Shown here one piece after another: positions 4,412 to 6,527 of a stretch of 6,527 bases of DNA. This DNA is from Clostridiaceae bacterium. GTDB lineage: Bacteria > Bacillota > Clostridia > Oscillospirales > Acutalibacteraceae. The notes below the pieces were generated by a model. It made no database searches, had not been told where the DNA came from, and was given only the letters and a program-made list of their open reading frames with translations. The stretch is from NCBI GenBank assembly GCA_016297645.1, contig JAEDGF010000094.1, forward strand, positions 1-6,527. The letters run 5' to 3'. The position numbers and the translations under genes were made by a program. The first letter of the stretch is position 1. Every line of letters starts with the position of its first letter.

Positions 4412-5785
4412 TTATGATTTTTTTTCTTTTTTAAGGTCGCCCGATTTTCTCGCCACAGCAAGCGTCTGGCGCAGGGCGCTGTCCTTCTCAACACCGGCAA
4501 GCAGCAGCTTATGCGCGTAGTCGAGATACTCCGAAAATCTCTCGGACGGCTTGACACCGTTCTTTATAAGGTCGCGCCCCATGACATACGGACGGCTCAT
4601 ATACTCCCTGAACACCGCAAGGCGGCTTTCGAAAAACCCGTCATACGACACATATTCGCGCGGCGAGGTCTTTCCGATACCGTCCGCCTTTGCGAGCAGA
4701 ATAAGCCCCTCGGGGTCTATCGACCTGTCGAACATCCGGTTTGTCGACTTCACGCAGGCACCGGCGGCGGCAAGCATATTTGGGCGCATATGGTGTTCGC
4801 ACAAATTGAGTACATACTCCGTGAGCGCCTTCTCGGAGGTGAGCCTGTTCATGAATGCCTTAATAAGCGGCAGCCCGAGCGTTTCGTGGTCGTAGGCGTG
4901 TATTTTGCCGTTGATTTCACGGGTGCAGATGGCTTTGCCGAAATCGTGCGCGACCGCCGAAAGCATGAGTCCGAGCGGCTGTGACGACTTTGAACGCAGC
5001 GCTGCCGCCGCGTCAATCACCATCATGGTGTGTGTCCACACATCGCCCTCGGAGTGGTGCTCGGGGTTCTGCTTTACGCCTATCATGTTTTCAAGCTCCG
5101 GAAACCACACGGAGAGCTGACCCATCGAGCGAAGCACCTCAAAATAAACGGACGGCTTTTCGGCTTTCAGCAGAGCTTTTGCCGTTTCGCCCATAACACG
5201 CTCCTTTGCAAGGGACGAGAGGTCAACCGTTCTGCACAATTCAACCGTTTCGTCTGCGACGGTATACCCGAACCGTGCGGCAAACTGTGCGCCGCGCAGC
5301 ACCCTGAGAGGATCTTCGGTAAAGGTCCTGTCGTTGACATGGCGTATCACCCCGACGCGTATGTCGTCAATGCCGTTGAAAAAGTCCGTTATTTCGCCGG
5401 TAAGCACATTCTGCATAAGCGCGTTGACGGTAAAATCGCGCCGCTGTGCGGCTTTGTAAGCGCCGAGAAACGGGTCGACGCAGACATCGAAATCGCGGTG
5501 TCCGGCTCCCCTGTTCTCCTCCCGCCGGGGCATGGCAATATCAACGCCGCACCCTTTAAGGCAGTAGATTCCGAAGCTCTCGCCTATCGCTATACGCTCG
5601 CCGAGCGAATCGAGAATTTCTTCAAGCTGTTTCGGATATATCCCGTGTATTTCCACATCAATATCTTTGTTTTCTTCTCCGCGAAGGCTGTCGCGTACGA
5701 AGCCGCCGACATAGTAGGCTGTTCCGCCCTTCTCGTCAACAAGCTTCGCGATTTTCCGGGCAGTTTCAATATTGCTGTCCGACAT
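4412..5785 (-). CDS. cca: CCA-adding/poly(A) polymerase family tRNA nucleotidyltransferase with HD domain
   Basis: From ATG 5785 the protein has 457 residues. The nucleotidyltransferase head shows YYVGGFVRD (24-32), the metal-binding DID (41-43) and a third carboxylate at D82, then RRDFTVNAL (115-123) and EDPLRVLRGAQFAARFG (157-173). The last contains the EDxxR nucleotide-selecting motif of class II CCA enzymes. An HD phosphohydrolase domain follows: HHSEGDVWTHT (243-253), AHD (279-281) and DHE (299-301). Such enzymes build or repair the 3' CCA of tRNAs in the cytosol; the HD part may give 2',3'-cyclic phosphodiesterase or phosphatase activity. The frame is open to 5962, but an AAGGAGG at 5794-5800, 8 nt before ATG 5785, and the conserved start decide the shorter form. 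The C-terminus is lysine-rich (KKEKKS). Distinguishing a CCA-adding from an A-only or CC-only enzyme cannot be done by eye. Confidence 0.92.
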   Translation of the reverse strand: MSDSNIETARKIAKLVDEKGGTAYYVGGFVRDSLRGEENKDIDVEIHGIYPKQLEEILDSLGERIAIGESFGIYCLKGCGVDIAMPRREENRGAGHRDFDVCVDPFLGAYKAAQRRDFTVNALMQNVLTGEITDFFNGIDDIRVGVIRHVNDRTFTEDPLRVLRGAQFAARFGYTVADETVELCRTVDLSSLAKERVMGETAKALLKAEKPSVYFEVLRSMGQLSVWFPELENMIGVKQNPEHHSEGDVWTHTMMVIDAAAALRSKSSQPLGLMLSAVAHDFGKAICTREINGKIHAYDHETLGLPLIKAFMNRLTSEKALTEYVLNLCEHHMRPNMLAAAGACVKSTNRMFDRSIDPEGLILLAKADGIGKTSPREYVSYDGFFESRLAVFREYMSRPYVMGRDLIKNGVKPSERFSEYLDYAHKLLLAGVEKDSALRQTLAVARKSGDLKKEKKS

Positions 5786-5827
5786 ATGCTCCGCCTCCTT
5801 CCCGTTTCGGTCAATATAAGTTAGTAT

Positions 5828-5859
5828 GCGCTTTTCGCGCGGTTTTCCGCAAGCTGCGG
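5828..5859 (-). other. Twin hairpins in the cca leader
   Basis: The roughly 100-nt leader between the promoter and the cca start holds two small stems: CCGCA/TGCGG (5847-5851, 5855-5859, 3-nt loop) and GCGC/GCGC (5828-5831, 5837-5840, 5-nt loop). Neither has a T-tract or hides the ribosome binding site. They may be mRNA-stabilising or without function. Confidence 0.35.
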
Positions 5860-5894
5860 CAGACTCACACACATTAAAATTTACAACTGAAATT

Positions 5895-5923
5895 ATTTTA
5901 CTATATTCCGTCTTTGTTTTCAA
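5895..5923 (-). promoter_or_regulatory. Sigma-A promoter of cca
   Basis: Minus-strand TTGAAA (5923-5918), 17-nt spacer and TAAAAT (5900-5895), with five of six consensus bases in each box. The start point would be near 5888, about 100 nt before ATG 5785. It is the best promoter in the window together with that of rplM. Confidence 0.8.
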
Positions 5924-5948
5924 CCGCCGCTTTCGGATTACGGGAAAC

Positions 5949-5992
5949 GGACTCACCGCCAAGTCCGGAGCTTTCGCTCCGCGTTTGTTTTT
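5949..5992. repeat. Two adjacent hairpins upstream of the cca promoter
   Basis: GGACT/AGTCC (5949-5953, 5962-5966) and CGGAGC/GCTCCG (5966-5971, 5976-5981) lie back to back. On the plus strand the second is followed by CGTTTGTTTTT, terminator-like for rightward transcription. On the minus strand its loop is the stable tetraloop GAAA. No rightward gene ends here, so its role is unclear. Confidence 0.4.
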
Positions 5993-6527
5993 AATCGACC
6001 GATATCAAAGACTCCCCGGTGCGCACACCGAGGAGTCCTTGACTCTTTTTATCGGTAAAATACTGCCAGTCTTTGAAAACCGTAAACCCGCCGTTCTTTT
6101 TTGCACCGTGATAAAAACACCTTCGGTGTACCGTCTCCGTTCAGAAGCTCCGGCGCAATAGTTTCCGGATGATTCTGCCAATCCCCGAACCAACGCTTAA
6201 ATTGCAGCGATTGCGTAACATCCGAAATTTTCCTATTGACTTTTTCATCGAAACTGCGTACAATAGGATTAGAAGCGATCATTCTTTGAAGCTGTACGGG
6301 GAATCGCGCCCCGGCACCTATCAAGTTGAGAGCTTCTTTTTTTGCGTAATAGACACCGATATCTCCGGCATTTTCCAACGCAATTGCTTCTTTTACGAGA
6401 GTAGCAACATCTCTTTCATATATGCTTGAAAGCACATTGACATCTATGCGTGAGCCTTTTACCGACATTTCCGCCGTGATTTCCACGGGTAAAAGCAGCG
6501 AATTGTTTGCTGTCCCGATATCCACAA
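5991..6527 (-). pseudogene. Phage/conjugative-element large polyvalent protein, C-terminal part, frameshifted and truncated
   Basis: The frame enters from the right edge without a true start. Its first part (LLLPVEITAEMSVKGSRIDV, then VLSSIYERD and GDIGVYYAKKEALNLI) resembles the MuF_C-type domain of phage polyvalent proteins. Then follows SDVTQSLQFKRWFGDWQNHP and LLNGDGTPKVF, the linker that in such proteins precedes YHGT. In-frame reading continues as LSRCKKERR and stops at 6049. Skipping one T in the T5 run at 6113-6117 (minus strand) restores YHGAKKNGGFTVFKDWQYFTD, the start of an ART-PolyVal-like (ADP-ribosyltransferase fold) domain. That frame then runs through the hairpin at 6006-6041 and stops at 5991, far too soon for a full domain. 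So both a +1 frameshift and a 3' truncation are visible. Domain names are from recollection of family patterns. A sequencing error could explain the frameshift but not the truncation. Confidence 0.75.
6006..6041 (-). terminator. Strong hairpin after the polyvalent-protein remnant
   Basis: Minus-strand CAAGGACTCCTCGGTG (6041-6026) pairs with CACCGGGGAGTCTTTG (6021-6006) over a 4-nt loop: 16 pairs with two G-U that exist only in the minus-strand RNA. The T-tract is short (TTTG), so termination may be inefficient. It begins 7 nt after the in-frame stop at 6049. Confidence 0.65.

Noticed and set aside
3869..4417. Plus-strand 182-aa frame
   Set aside because: It is antisense to the acetyltransferase gene and has no credible ribosome binding site or family resemblance.
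5030..5824. Plus-strand 264-aa frame
   Set aside because: It is antisense to the clearly identified nucleotidyltransferase gene and arises from its GC-biased third positions.
5786..5962. 59-residue N-terminal extension of the nucleotidyltransferase
   Set aside because: It covers the promoter and ribosome binding site, while a perfectly placed AAGGAGG and family-like start support ATG 5785.
6108..6122. Programmed ribosomal frameshift in the polyvalent protein
   Set aside because: The restoring shift is +1, the codons G-TTT-TTA do not form a canonical -1 heptamer, and the restored domain is truncated anyway, so mutation or sequencing error is simpler.
1..6527. CRISPR array, tRNA or rRNA genes
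   Set aside because: No evenly spaced identical repeats with variable spacers, and no cloverleaf or rRNA-like sequence was seen on either strand; the only tandem repeats are the two to three imperfect copies at 2112-2214.

Overview
The window looks like chromosome of an uncultured or gut-type Clostridia (Oscillospiraceae/Ruminococcaceae-like) bacterium. The grounds are the S9 N-terminus of the clostridial MYExNPYFYGTGRRK type, strong AGGAGG ribosome binding sites, TTGAAA/TAAAAT-type sigma-A promoters, and accessory proteins of a style common in gut Clostridia. Every gene I can support reads leftward (minus strand).

Layout in minus-strand reading order, right to left. (1) 5991-6527 holds the 3' end of a phage/conjugative-element large polyvalent protein. 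It is broken by a +1 frameshift in a T5 run, which separates a MuF_C-like region plus QFKRWFGDW from the start of an ART-PolyVal-like domain (YHGAKKNGGF...YFTD). It ends at a strong hairpin. (2) 4412-5923 holds a CCA-adding/poly(A) polymerase-family nucleotidyltransferase with an HD domain, with its own promoter and about 100 nt of leader. (3) 3779-4389 holds a GNAT acetyltransferase of the phosphinothricin/methionine-sulfoximine N-acetyltransferase type, with its own promoter. (4) 3246-3778 has no gene but is rich in hairpins. (5) 2265-3245 is the housekeeping rplM-rpsI (L13-S9) operon with promoter and terminator. (6) 1 to about 2330 is the end of an integrative element abutting the 3' end of rpsI: a terminal block of direct repeats with internal palindromes, a small ORF, an ECF-like sigma factor overlapping its membrane anti-sigma candidate by ATGA, a 51-53 aa conserved-looking small protein, and the first 18 codons of a ParA/Soj ATPase that runs off the left edge.

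The core genes (tRNA 3'-end maturation, ribosomal proteins) are thus bracketed by mobile DNA on both sides. The left element appears to carry its own transcription regulator (sigma/anti-sigma) and maintenance functions (ParA). The right fragment is decayed. The most interesting points are the candidate integrative-element junction at rpsI with its repeat block, the sigma/anti-sigma module with a palindromic leader, and the frameshifted polyvalent protein. No wholly new system can be demonstrated from this window alone.
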